A stretch of 64,000 nt of DNA from Phytoactinopolyspora halotolerans. GTDB lineage: Bacteria; Actinomycetota; Actinomycetes; Jiangellales; Jiangellaceae. Within the stretch, counting starts at the first letter, position 1. The number at the start of each line of letters is the position of its first letter. Positions 1-8,796 of this stretch are shown here, one piece after another. A model generated the notes under the pieces. That model saw nothing but the letters and a program-made list of their open reading frames with translations, was not told the DNA's origin and made no database searches. Location: the NCBI RefSeq assembly GCF_010550675.1, contig NZ_JAAGOA010000021.1:34786-98785 (forward strand), in the 5' to 3' direction. A program made the position numbers and the translations under genes.

Positions 1-1820
1 TCCGCCGCCCAGCGGTCGCATCAGCTGCCTGGCTGAACGCGACGCACCGGGAGAGGCAGCAGGCACATACCGCGCTGGCCTGTGCTTACGAGAACCGGGA
101 TCGGGACCGGCAGCTGTGGCATCTGGCCCAGGCGCGGTACGACGAGGATGCCGAGCTCGCCGACGAACTGCAGCGCGTGTCGCGCGAGCGCCTCCGGCAC
201 GGGGAGGTCACTGGGGCGACCGCCTATGCCCGCGAGTCCATCCGTCTGATGCCGGCCACCTCCGATCGGGTCGATCGCCTGGTGTATGCGGGAGGCTTGG
301 CGTTGCTCGACGGTCGCATCGAGGACGCGATCGAGCTGGCGCGCGAACGGTTCCGGGTGGAGACGGCGGTCGAGCAGCGCGCCGATCTCGCGCTCCTCGA
401 GGTGCGAGCGCGCAACCAGCTTGATGGCGACGTCGCCGCCGGCGTTATCACCCGCCACGCCGACGAGGTCGGTGGCGTGGATCCGAACCGCGCGGCGCGC
501 CTTAACCTGTTCGCCGCGTACGGATTCGCCGGACGGCTGGAGCCTGCCGAGGCCAACCGCTTCCTGCATCTTGCAGAACGCCACGTCGAACACTTCGATG
601 ACACGACGCGTGCCGTCCACCAGCGGATCGCGGCGTGGCTGGCGACCATCGATGGGGACGGGGCAGGCGCCGCAGCTCTCCTGGCGGACAGCCGGACGGC
701 CGGGAACCTGCTAGTGGAGTCGGATGCGCACATCGCGCACGCGATGGCGCTGATCCGGCTTGAGCGGTTCGGCGAGGCGCGGCGGCTGCTTCAGGCCACG
801 GCGCTCGACGGCCGGATCGGCCAGTCTCCGCTGCTACGCGGGAACAGCTTCGCGGTGCTGACCGTGCTGGAGGCGCGTGCGGGCCGGCTGACCGCTGCGA
901 AGCTCGCGGCGACGGCGTGGGAGGAGACGGGGATCACGGGTCTGTGGAGGGCGGCGGTGCCGGCCCACATGATCCGGGTGTACGGGCTCATGGGAGATGA
1001 CGAGCTGGCTTGGGAGTGCCGGGATCGCGCGGTCGAAGGGTCCCGGCGACACGCCGACTCGTGGGCCAATGCGCTGGTACAGGCGGAGACCGGGGCGTTA
1101 CTGCTGCTGCTGGGGAGGCTGGATGAGGCGCTCTCGGTGCTGGCGCACGCTCGACGCTATGCGCTGGGGTATGCGGACCCGTCGGTTGTGCCGGTAGAGC
1201 CCGAGTACATCGAGGCATGTGTGCGCGCGGGGGCGACCGTCAGCGCACAGAGCGCGCTCGCAGACTTCGAGCAGCGAACCGTCAAAACCCCGACGGTCTG
1301 GGCACAGCACACCCTCATGCGGTGCCAGGCGCTACTCGGTGACGGCAAGGAGGCGCTGGCACTGTTTCAGAAGGCGTTGCGCAACTCGACCGGCGTGTCC
1401 CCAGTGGAGATGGCCCGGACAACCTTGTGCTTGGGGGAGCGGCTGCGCCGTATGGGGCAACGCGTGGACGCCGGTAGATGGCTGCACCGGGCCCTGGTCA
1501 TGGCACAGGAGTGCGGGGCGGCGGCGCTGGTCGCGCGTGCCGAGGTGGAGCTGCAGGCGGCCGGACGCCGGGCGCGCGTGGAGTCGGCCGACGTGGATCT
1601 CCTCACCGAGGCGGAGCAGCGGATCGCGTCTCTGGTGGCGGATGGCCGGCGGAACCGCGAGATCGCCGCGGCGCTGTTCGTCTCCGTGCGGACCGTCGAG
1701 ACGCACCTGAGCCGGATCTTCCGTAAGCTCGGCGTGCGTTCACGCACCGAGCTTGCCGCCGCCTTCCGCGCCGCCGACGACGGCACCGAGGAGCCTTCGT
1801 CGGCGGACGACGGTGCGTAG
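1..1820 (+). CDS. LAL-type LuxR transcriptional regulator, 5' end outside the window
   Basis: This is the C-terminal two thirds of a large ATP-binding LuxR (LAL) regulator. The reading frame is open from the first bases of the window, and the segment before the first internal start already aligns with the paralogue at 8797 (shared motif RQLWHLAQ / QRLWHLAQ), so the ATPase domain lies upstream. What is visible is a helical TPR-like repeat region followed by a LuxR/NarL DNA-binding domain in the last 65 residues, with the typical NREIAAALFVSVRTVETHLS helix-turn-helix and RKLGVRSR. Family members sense metabolites and activate transcription. The neighbouring ABC importer and second LAL protein suggest a role in carbohydrate use, which is inference. 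Confidence 0.9.
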   Translation, partial: RRPAVASAAWLNATHRERQQAHTALACAYENRDRDRQLWHLAQARYDEDAELADELQRVSRERLRHGEVTGATAYARESIRLMPATSDRVDRLVYAGGLALLDGRIEDAIELARERFRVETAVEQRADLALLEVRARNQLDGDVAAGVITRHADEVGGVDPNRAARLNLFAAYGFAGRLEPAEANRFLHLAERHVEHFDDTTRAVHQRIAAWLATIDGDGAGAAALLADSRTAGNLLVESDAHIAHAMALIRLERFGEARRLLQATALDGRIGQSPLLRGNSFAVLTVLEARAGRLTAAKLAATAWEETGITGLWRAAVPAHMIRVYGLMGDDELAWECRDRAVEGSRRHADSWANALVQAETGALLLLLGRLDEALSVLAHARRYALGYADPSVVPVEPEYIEACVRAGATVSAQSALADFEQRTVKTPTVWAQHTLMRCQALLGDGKEALALFQKALRNSTGVSPVEMARTTLCLGERLRRMGQRVDAGRWLHRALVMAQECGAAALVARAEVELQAAGRRARVESADVDLLTEAEQRIASLVADGRRNREIAAALFVSVRTVETHLSRIFRKLGVRSRTELAAAFRAADDGTEEPSSADDGA

Positions 1821-1885
1821 GCTGCGTCCGCCGTTCCCCACCTGCCGTCTGCAGGGAGCGGGCTGGATGAGAACGGCGCATGAGG

Positions 1886-2452
1886 TTATGACGCCGCGCC
1901 CAACTCCTCGCGCTGCTGGGCCATGTAAGCCGCGCGGAGCGCCCGACGTGCGCGGGTCGCCAAGCTGGAGACGGCGTTGGCGGTCATCGACATCGCGGGC
2001 GCCAGCTCGGACGGGGAATAGCGGTCGACGTCGATCAGCCACAGCACGTGCCGCCACCGCGGCGGCAGGCTTGCCCAGGCCGCGTTGACTAAGTCGGCTT
2101 GGTGCTCGTTGGTCGGCGCCGTGGCCTGGTCATCCCAGGCGGTGAAGTCATCGATGCAGACCGTGCGGCCTTGAACGGCCGATTGCCGGTATGCGAGCCG
2201 CTTCACGGTCGAGACGACATACCCTCCGAACGAGTCCGTCGGTCCATGTCCGGAACGTACTGCTTTGAGTACCAGATAGAACGCCTCCTGTACGAGGTCG
2301 TCGGCGACGTGAATATCGCGGACTATTCGATACGCCACCCGACGTGCGATTGGCGCCACATTTCGGTACAGCTCTACGAATGCACTCTCGTCGCCGCTTC
2401 TCGCCCTGCTGAGCAGAGCTGAGGTGTCGTCGATTTCCACCCTACTGATCAC
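1886..2452 (-). CDS. ECF-type RNA polymerase sigma factor
   Basis: This is a small ECF sigma factor of about 188 residues. Region 2 is visible as ESAFVELYRNVAPIARRVAY followed by DDLVQEAFYLVLKAV, and region 4 as LPPRWRHVLWLIDVDRYSPS with a helix-turn-helix ending in ATRARRALRAAY. It would direct core polymerase to a small set of promoters. No anti-sigma gene is adjacent, so it is an orphan here. The frame is open to 2548. I chose the GTG at 2452 because the extra N-terminal residues look non-coding; a second GTG at 2440 lies directly after AGTAGG and is equally possible. It is divergent from the ABC importer operon and convergent with the LuxR gene. Confidence 0.82.
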   Translation of the reverse strand: MISRVEIDDTSALLSRARSGDESAFVELYRNVAPIARRVAYRIVRDIHVADDLVQEAFYLVLKAVRSGHGPTDSFGGYVVSTVKRLAYRQSAVQGRTVCIDDFTAWDDQATAPTNEHQADLVNAAWASLPPRWRHVLWLIDVDRYSPSELAPAMSMTANAVSSLATRARRALRAAYMAQQREELGAAS

Positions 2453-2778
2453 GGAGCCGACGTTGCCGGTGTGGGAAATACGACCGCGTCGCGGAGATCC
2501 ACATTTCCCTGCCGGCCGCCTTACGTACGTACTACGTGATACCGACAATCGGCGCTACTTAGGCTATATGCGCAAAGAGATTAATAGACATTAAATAGTC
2601 CGAAATGCCACGGGCTGGGCTGTAACTGCCCGAGTCGTGATGGTGTTCCGGTCCGGCCGGTATGCGCCCGCGTGGCGTGCGTGATATGTGTGAGGACGGC
2701 TCGTTGCGGTGCGACGGCCGTCGGTGGGGCGCATGCTCGGATCACCGCGCTGCGTAGGCAATTTGTGGGAGGGGACCG
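2453..2778. promoter_or_regulatory. Divergent intergenic region with AT-rich island
   Basis: This 326-base gap separates the leftward sigma factor from the rightward importer operon, so both promoters should lie here. A markedly AT-rich stretch at about 2556-2607 stands out from the GC-rich surroundings, and alternating TACGTACGTA lies at about 2522-2531. No gene is seen. I cannot assign specific -10 or -35 boxes. Confidence 0.4.
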
Positions 2779-4092
2779 GTGGGTAGGCCGCGGATCATGA
2801 TCACTGCCTCGGCGGCGCTCGCCGTCGCCCTGGCCGGGTGTGGCGGCGATGACAATGCCGGCGCGGCTTCAGCGCGGATCACCTACTGGGCGGTGAGCAT
2901 GTCCTCGTCGATCGAGGAGGCCGACCTTCTCGAGCCGCTGCTCGACACGTTCACCGAGGAGACGGGCGTCGAGGTGGAACTCGAGGTGGTCCCCTGGGAT
3001 GGCCTTTGGAACCGGATCCTCACCGCCGTCAGCAGCGGGCAGGGGCCGGACGTGCTCGACGTCGGCAACACGTGGTCGGCATCACTGCAGGCCACTGGGG
3101 GTTTTGTGGAGTTCGGCGAGGACGCGATGGAGGCCATCGGCGGCACGGACAAGTTCATCCCGGCCAGCCTTGCCGCTACCGGCGCGGACGGTCTGCCTCC
3201 GGCGACGATTCCGCTGTACGGCCAGGCGTACGGGCTGTACTACAACACCCAGATCTTCGCCGAGGCGGGCATCACCGAACCGCCCGCGACGTGGGAGGAG
3301 CTGGTCGACGTCGGCCGGCGGCTCACGGTGGACACCGACGGCGACGGCGACATCGACCAGTGGGGCCTATCCATCCTGGGCGGTTCCGCAGGGGTCGGCT
3401 CGCACCTCGCGTTCATTCTGGGGCGGCAGGAGGGTGGCACGCTCTTCGACGACTCCGGAGGACCGACGTTCGACAGCGACGAACAGGTCGCCGCGGTGCG
3501 ACGGTACATCGATCTGATGGAGTCCGACCGGATCGTGTCCCCGAGCGACGCCGAATCGACCATGACCGAGGCGCTCAGCAAGCTCGCCGACGGGCGCGCC
3601 GCGATGGCGTTCGGCCAGGCGACGACGCGTCAGGCGCTGGCGTCGCTGGAGTTCGACGACTACGGCGTCACACGTATACCGGGTCCGGCCGATCCGCCGA
3701 CGGGTGGGAGCGATATCGGGTCGATGGTGGCCGGCACCAACATCGCCGTGATGAACAGCTCCGAACACGTGGACGAGGCGCTGTCGCTGGTCGGGTTCCT
3801 GACCGACGAGCACGCCCAGGTGACCCTGAACGAGGCGTACGGGACGCTGCCGGTGATCGAGGGCGCCTACCAGGACGAGGCCTTCGACGACGACGGCCTG
3901 CAGACGCTGGGTACCAACCTGCGTGACTTCGCCGAGCCCTTTCCGCAGGTGCCGGAGGTCGCGCAGATGGAGACACTGGTGGGCGGCGCGGTGAAGGAGC
4001 TCTTCGCGCAGGCGGCGACCGGCACGGTGACAGAGGAGGACATCCGCGCTGCTCTCTCCGAAGCCGACAGCCAGATGGAAGCGGCCGGATGA
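2779..4092 (+). CDS. Carbohydrate ABC transporter substrate-binding lipoprotein
   Basis: This is an extracellular solute-binding protein (family 1, MalE-like) of 437 residues. The N-terminus carries a lipoprotein signal with lipobox LAGC (Cys21), so it should be anchored to the outer face of the membrane. Typical features are the early ITYWAV strand and the internal YGQAYGLYYNTQIF and AGITEPPATWEEL motifs of sugar binders. The start is a GTG preceded by GGAGGGG at good spacing. Two permease genes follow in the same direction and there is no ATPase, the usual actinobacterial arrangement in which a shared MsiK-type ATPase serves many importers. The substrate is probably an oligosaccharide but cannot be named. 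Confidence 0.92.
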   Translation: MGRPRIMITASAALAVALAGCGGDDNAGAASARITYWAVSMSSSIEEADLLEPLLDTFTEETGVEVELEVVPWDGLWNRILTAVSSGQGPDVLDVGNTWSASLQATGGFVEFGEDAMEAIGGTDKFIPASLAATGADGLPPATIPLYGQAYGLYYNTQIFAEAGITEPPATWEELVDVGRRLTVDTDGDGDIDQWGLSILGGSAGVGSHLAFILGRQEGGTLFDDSGGPTFDSDEQVAAVRRYIDLMESDRIVSPSDAESTMTEALSKLADGRAAMAFGQATTRQALASLEFDDYGVTRIPGPADPPTGGSDIGSMVAGTNIAVMNSSEHVDEALSLVGFLTDEHAQVTLNEAYGTLPVIEGAYQDEAFDDDGLQTLGTNLRDFAEPFPQVPEVAQMETLVGGAVKELFAQAATGTVTEEDIRAALSEADSQMEAAG

Positions 4093-4134
4093 ACCGCCGG
4101 ATGGAGGCCGCCGGATGAACCTCCGCGCCGAGCC

Positions 4135-4233
4135 GGTGGGGCGGGAGACTTCCCGGCCTCGCCCGCGGTCTCGCTCGTTCCTCGCTCGCCGATGCCCGAG
4201 CCAAACCCTGGCCGGGAATTCTCCCGCCCCACC
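4135..4233. repeat. 24-bp inverted repeat between binding-protein and permease genes
   Basis: Arms at 4135-4158 and 4210-4233 are inverted copies with one mismatch, separated by 51 bases. The arms begin with GGTGGGGCGGGAGA. The element sits in the 161-base gap between the solute-binding protein and the first permease. Transcribed, it would form a very stable hairpin. Such structures in importer operons often stabilise upstream mRNA or attenuate readthrough, raising binding protein over permease; that role is inferred. Confidence 0.8.
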
Positions 4234-4253
4234 TTTCGTATGAGTGTCGCGGC

Positions 4254-5234
4254 ATGAACGTCGGTAGTACCCGACGCGGGGGCAGCGTACGTGCCGGTCT
4301 GTCGATGGGGCGGGAGAGTACGCGCGCGAACCGCCGCCGCGGGCGGCTGCTGCCGTATGCGCTGATCCTGCCGGCCGTGCTCCTGGAGACCGTGGTGCAT
4401 CTGGGGCCGATCCTGGCCGGGATCTGGACCAGCCTCACCCGCCTGACGCAGCTGAACATCCGGGACTGGACCGGGGCGCCGGTGGTGTGGTGGGACAACT
4501 ATCGCAGCGGTCTGGATCCGAGCGGTCCGATCGGGGGTGTCCTATGGGAGACCTTTCTGCGGACCGTCGCCTTCACCGTGCTGGTGGTGGCCGCCTCGTG
4601 GGCGCTGGGAATGATGGCGGCATATCTGGTGAACACCGAGTTCCGCGGGCGTGCGGCGTTCCGGGCGCTCTTTCTGGTGCCGTTCGCCATGCCGACGTTC
4701 GTCACCGTCATCGGATGGTCGTTCGTCTTCGACCGCGACGACGGCGCGCTCAACCACCTGCTCGTGGACCAGACGGGCGTGCTCGACGAGCGGCCGTTCT
4801 GGCTGATCGGCGGCAACGCGTTCTGGGCCATGGTGGTGGTCGCCGCCTGGCGGCTCTGGCCGTTCGCATTCCTCATGCTGCTGGCGGCGCTGCGGAACGT
4901 GCCCGGCGAGCTGTATGAGGCCGGCGTGCTCGACGGGGCGTCGCGATGGCAGCAGTTCCGCCGGATCACCCTGCCGGTGATCCGGCCGGTGAACGCGGTG
5001 GTAATCCTGATCATGGGGCTGTGGTCGTTCAACGAGTTCACCGTGCCGTACGTCTTGTTCGGTCCGCAGCCACCCGAATCGGCGACCCTGCTGGCCTCGC
5101 TGATCTACGAGCACTCGTTCGTGAATTTCAACATGGGTCTGGGTTCGGCGATGAACGTGCTGGTCCTGCTGTTCCTGATGGGCGTGTCGGTCTGGTATGT
5201 CCGGACGTTCCTGCCCAGGACGCACGATGCGTGA
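4254..5234 (+). CDS. Sugar ABC transporter permease (MalF type)
   Basis: This is an inner-membrane permease subunit of 326 residues with about six hydrophobic helices. The first helix starts near residue 35 (LPYALILPAVLLETVVHLGP). The EAA loop that contacts the ATPase is visible as ELYEAGVLDGASRWQQFRRI, followed by ITLPVIRPV. It belongs to the carbohydrate-uptake CUT1 family. The ATG is the first good start after the intergenic hairpin. Its 3' end overlaps the next permease by 8 bases, so the two are translationally coupled and form the membrane heterodimer. Confidence 0.92.
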   Translation: MNVGSTRRGGSVRAGLSMGRESTRANRRRGRLLPYALILPAVLLETVVHLGPILAGIWTSLTRLTQLNIRDWTGAPVVWWDNYRSGLDPSGPIGGVLWETFLRTVAFTVLVVAASWALGMMAAYLVNTEFRGRAAFRALFLVPFAMPTFVTVIGWSFVFDRDDGALNHLLVDQTGVLDERPFWLIGGNAFWAMVVVAAWRLWPFAFLMLLAALRNVPGELYEAGVLDGASRWQQFRRITLPVIRPVNAVVILIMGLWSFNEFTVPYVLFGPQPPESATLLASLIYEHSFVNFNMGLGSAMNVLVLLFLMGVSVWYVRTFLPRTHDA

Positions 5235-6066
5235 GGGCCCAGCCTTTCGATGGTTCCGGCGTGCCGGTCTGACCTTCTTGACGCTGTTCACGGTGCTTCC
5301 GCTCTACGTCGTCGTGTCGTCGTCGATCAAGCCACTCGCGGACGTCGAAGGAACGTTCAGCTGGATACCGGAACGGGTGACCCTGGCCCCGTACCTCGAT
5401 GCGTGGACGACCGTGCCGCTGGCGCGCTACGTGGCGAACACGCTCGTGGTGTCCCTGGCCTCCGCAGCGCTGTCGCTACCCGTCGCCGTGCTCGCGGCGT
5501 ACGCGCTGGCACGGTTCGCCTTCGCCGGCCGGCGTGCGTTCCGGCTCGTGGTGCTGTCGACGCAGATGGTGCCCGGGATACTGTTCCTGGTGCCGCTGTT
5601 CCTGCTCTTCACGCAGGTGCACGCCTGGTTCGGCGTCGAGCTGGTCGGCTCCCGCCCCGGGCTGGTCATCACCTTCCTGACGTTCTCGCTGCCGTTGTCC
5701 ATCTGGATGCTCACCGGGTACCTCGCCGGGTTGCCGCGCGAGATCGAGGAGGCCGCGATGGTCGACGGGCTCGGCTACGTCGGCGTCGTGTGGCGGATCG
5801 TGGTACCGCTGGCCACTCCGGCGATCGTCGCCGTCGGCGTCTTCGCCTTCATCATCGGATGGGGCGAGGTGCTGTTCGCCTCGGTGCTCACCGACTCGGA
5901 GACCCGCACGCTGTCGATCGGGCTGCGCGGGTTCGCATCCGAGTCGACCGTGCAGTGGAATCAGCTGATGGCCGCGGCCGTGCTGGCGTCGCTGCCGGTG
6001 GTCCTGGGCTTTCTGCTGCTGCAGCGGCACCTGATGCGCGGACTCGCCTCCGGCCTCGCCCCATAG
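5227..6066 (+). CDS. Sugar ABC transporter permease (MalG type)
   Basis: This is the second CUT1 permease, about 279 residues from the ATG at 5227 that overlaps the previous stop codon; an upstream in-frame start at 5197 would lie inside the preceding gene. It has six predicted helices, beginning FLTLFTVLPLYVVVSSSIKP. The EAA loop reads GLPREIEEAAMVDGLGYVG. It would pair with the upstream permease and import the sugar delivered by the lipoprotein. The operon ends here; the next gene is convergent with only 11 bases between the stops. No ATPase gene is linked. Confidence 0.92.
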   Translation: MREGPAFRWFRRAGLTFLTLFTVLPLYVVVSSSIKPLADVEGTFSWIPERVTLAPYLDAWTTVPLARYVANTLVVSLASAALSLPVAVLAAYALARFAFAGRRAFRLVVLSTQMVPGILFLVPLFLLFTQVHAWFGVELVGSRPGLVITFLTFSLPLSIWMLTGYLAGLPREIEEAAMVDGLGYVGVVWRIVVPLATPAIVAVGVFAFIIGWGEVLFASVLTDSETRTLSIGLRGFASESTVQWNQLMAAAVLASLPVVLGFLLLQRHLMRGLASGLAP

Positions 6067-6077
6067 GTTCCGCGTGG

Positions 6078-8564
6078 CTAGGCCGGGAGCATGCCGAGGG
6101 CCCGGGCCACATTCACCGCCTCGTGCCGGTCGCGGACACCCAGCTTGCGGTACAGCCCGCGTGCCACGGTCTTGAGCGTGTTACCGGAAACGTAGAGGCT
6201 CTTCGCGATGGCGGCGAGCGTCTCCGGCCCGGACAGGGCGGTCAGCACGTCGGTCTCACGGTCGGTCAGGCTGGGCGGCCCGTCGACGTTGGCGCGCGCC
6301 AGCACGGCCGTCTCCACTCCCAGCCTGACCAAGGCGCTGGTGGGCGACGGGCTGAGCCGGCCGGTGACCACGGCGTCGCTGAGGAGCGGCAGCTGCAGTA
6401 TCGGTCGGCGCGCACCGGTGAACTCCAGCAATGCCAGCATCCGATAGAAGGGGTGCGACGCGTCCTCGCCCAGTTGCAGCGCGCACTCGGCCGCGAGAGC
6501 GTGGACGTCGGCACGGGCAGTGAGCGGCAGGCTCGCGTCGTCGTGATAGCCGGCCAGCTCGCGACGGGCGTCCAGCGGATTGCCCATGATGAGGTGGGCC
6601 CGGGCACGGGTGATGTGGACCAGATGCGCTTGTCCGGCGATGTCGCCCGGCCGGGCCAGCTCCTCCAGGGCGGCTTTCGGATCGTCCTGGACCAGGCGGG
6701 CGTGCGCCCGCGCGATGGTGGCCAGGAAACGGTTGAAGGGCAGCCGGTTCGTCGCGTATCCCGCCTCGCAGAGGAGCAACGCCTGCTCCGCCGCCGACCG
6801 GTCACCGGTCAGCAGCCCGAGCGTGGACCACGCCGCCGCCAGTCGTGCGGCCGGCGGCTCGGCATCGATCTGCAGCGCCTCGTAGGCGTCGTGCAGGATC
6901 TCTCGCGAACGCCACGCGCGGCCGTACTCGAGCTCGACCAGCCCGCGCGCGATCTGCGCGTGGTCGGTCCAGTTGGCGTGGGGCTGTTCGAGGGCACGAG
7001 CCCGCACGAGCGCCGATTCTGCCGCGTCTTGCGCCACCTTCAGCTCACCGCGGAGGAACGACGTATAGGCCAGCGCCGCCTCGGCGTTCGCCGCGTACCA
7101 CTCCGCCCGGTTGTTCTTCGCCGTCGACAGCGCCGAGTTCACCGCAGTGTCCGCCTCGTCGATACGGCCCGCCGCCAGCCTGGTCAAGCCGACTTGGAGC
7201 GTGAAATGGGATATGCGGTTGACCTGCTCGTGCCGCTGCTCGTCGGTGGCGGTGTCGAGATAGCCCCGGGCCGACCACTCCATCGCCTCGGCACGGTCGA
7301 GATCGCCGTGGAACCGCGCGAGCATCATGCTCAGCGAGTGATAGGACAGCAGCGGTCCGTTGAACGAGCCGCGATCGATGACGTCGGCGGCCTGGGCGAG
7401 CCGCAACTCGATGGTCGGCAGGTCCGCGGGGTGGCGCATGGCGTACACGGCGGACAGAAGCAGGAGGCTCGGGTCGTTCGCCAGCATCTCGTCGGTCACG
7501 GACGCGTGTGCCGTCCTGACCTTGACGTAGTCGCCGCGGGGTGCGACGTCATCGGTCCACCGCTCCCGGAGCACGTTGGCCACCACGTCGTCCAGGGACG
7601 CCTCGACCAGGTACGGCAGGGCCACAGTCGTCCGCCCGTCGGCGACCAGCAGCTGCACGGCCTTGGTGACCAGCTTTCCGCGTCGGCCCGGATGTCTCGC
7701 CTCGAGGTCGGTGAGGAGACCGTCCCGGAGGGGTTGCGGGAAACGCCAGTGGTCGTCCAGGTCGTCGTGGACGATCCAGCCGTGGCCGAACCACCTATCG
7801 AGGACGTCGACGGCGTCCACATCGGGACCGAACCGATCGTTCAGCAGCGTGGCAAGGACGGGCACGTCGAAGCGCGGTATCGCCGCCGCATCGGACAGCC
7901 TCTCCAGTTCCGCGTCGGGGATGGATCCGATCACGTCCTCTCGGACGAACCGGCCGAACAGCTCATGCAGGCGCCGGCGTGTCAGCGCGTCGCCGGTGCG
8001 CGGCGAGCGCAGCGCAGCGTCGACCATCGCCGGCCAGCCGTCCGTCACCCGGTACAGCTCAGCCACGTCGTCCGGGCCGATCTCGCGCCTGTACTTCGAC
8101 GCCAGGGCACGCACCTCGTCGAGCGTGAACAGCATGTCCCCGGTGCTGACGACGCGTGCGTCGCCGTTCATCATCATCGCCGAGGTGACCGTGCCGAGCG
8201 CGCGGCGGGCGGCGACGACGATCCGCGCACCGTGGGCGCGCCCGTACGCCACCACGGCGTCGAGCGCGTCCTCAGTGGCCTCGTCGGCGTCGTCGACGAG
8301 GATAAGACGCCGAGCCTTGCCGGCGTCCGACGGCAGGTCGTCCAGAACCGTCGTCGGATCGTCGTCAGCCGAGATCCGTATCACCACGCCGCCGGCCGCC
8401 CGCCGCGCAGCGGCGCCGAGCAGTACAGACTTCCCCAGACCGGCCGGCCCGTGCAGCACGGTGAGCGGCGCCGCGTCTGTTCCCACGATGCGTCGGAGCA
8501 GTCGTTGCCGGGCGAGCGTCTGTCGTGACGCCCACCCCTCTCCAGCAGGCCCGCTTCTGGCCAT
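6078..8564 (-). CDS. MalT-like ATP-dependent LuxR family regulator
   Basis: This is an 828-residue STAND-type regulator. A P-loop GPAGLGKS lies at residues 39-46, a Walker B-like RRLILVDDADEA at about 89-100, then a long alpha-helical TPR-like region, and a LuxR helix-turn-helix in the last 65 residues (LTDRETDVLTAL ... LYRKLGVRDRHEAV). This is the MalT architecture, in which inducer and ATP binding drive oligomerisation and activation. It lies tail to tail with the ABC importer and head to head with the LAL regulator at 8797. It is not closely similar to that protein. A role in controlling the importer is plausible but inferred. Confidence 0.88.
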   Translation of the reverse strand: MARSGPAGEGWASRQTLARQRLLRRIVGTDAAPLTVLHGPAGLGKSVLLGAAARRAAGGVVIRISADDDPTTVLDDLPSDAGKARRLILVDDADEATEDALDAVVAYGRAHGARIVVAARRALGTVTSAMMMNGDARVVSTGDMLFTLDEVRALASKYRREIGPDDVAELYRVTDGWPAMVDAALRSPRTGDALTRRRLHELFGRFVREDVIGSIPDAELERLSDAAAIPRFDVPVLATLLNDRFGPDVDAVDVLDRWFGHGWIVHDDLDDHWRFPQPLRDGLLTDLEARHPGRRGKLVTKAVQLLVADGRTTVALPYLVEASLDDVVANVLRERWTDDVAPRGDYVKVRTAHASVTDEMLANDPSLLLLSAVYAMRHPADLPTIELRLAQAADVIDRGSFNGPLLSYHSLSMMLARFHGDLDRAEAMEWSARGYLDTATDEQRHEQVNRISHFTLQVGLTRLAAGRIDEADTAVNSALSTAKNNRAEWYAANAEAALAYTSFLRGELKVAQDAAESALVRARALEQPHANWTDHAQIARGLVELEYGRAWRSREILHDAYEALQIDAEPPAARLAAAWSTLGLLTGDRSAAEQALLLCEAGYATNRLPFNRFLATIARAHARLVQDDPKAALEELARPGDIAGQAHLVHITRARAHLIMGNPLDARRELAGYHDDASLPLTARADVHALAAECALQLGEDASHPFYRMLALLEFTGARRPILQLPLLSDAVVTGRLSPSPTSALVRLGVETAVLARANVDGPPSLTDRETDVLTALSGPETLAAIAKSLYVSGNTLKTVARGLYRKLGVRDRHEAVNVARALGMLPA

Positions 8565-8796
8565 GGCACACCCCTCGTGTTCACCACCCCTGCAGCGCGC
8601 CGACGACGTTCACGGTCCCCACCTGTCGGCGGCGGCTCGTTCGATTCTCTCACGACGCGACCCACCCATCACCCCTCAAATCACCCCACCGCATGCGTCA
8701 TGTGGCAGACCGGGTCCCGTCGTGGTGTGTGTCATAGAGCACATGTGGGGGACGGGCGCGGTCATCGGGGGCGACCCGCGTGAAGAGGGGCCTTGA

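Noticed and set aside
1829..1878. 8-bp inverted repeat between the LuxR and sigma factor gene ends
   Set aside because: The stem is short and the loop is 34 bases, too weak to call a terminator.
5250..8528. Very long open frame on the plus strand (about 1090 codons)
   Set aside because: It is an antisense shadow of the MalT-like regulator and overlaps the permease; its translation is arginine-rich without any family motif.
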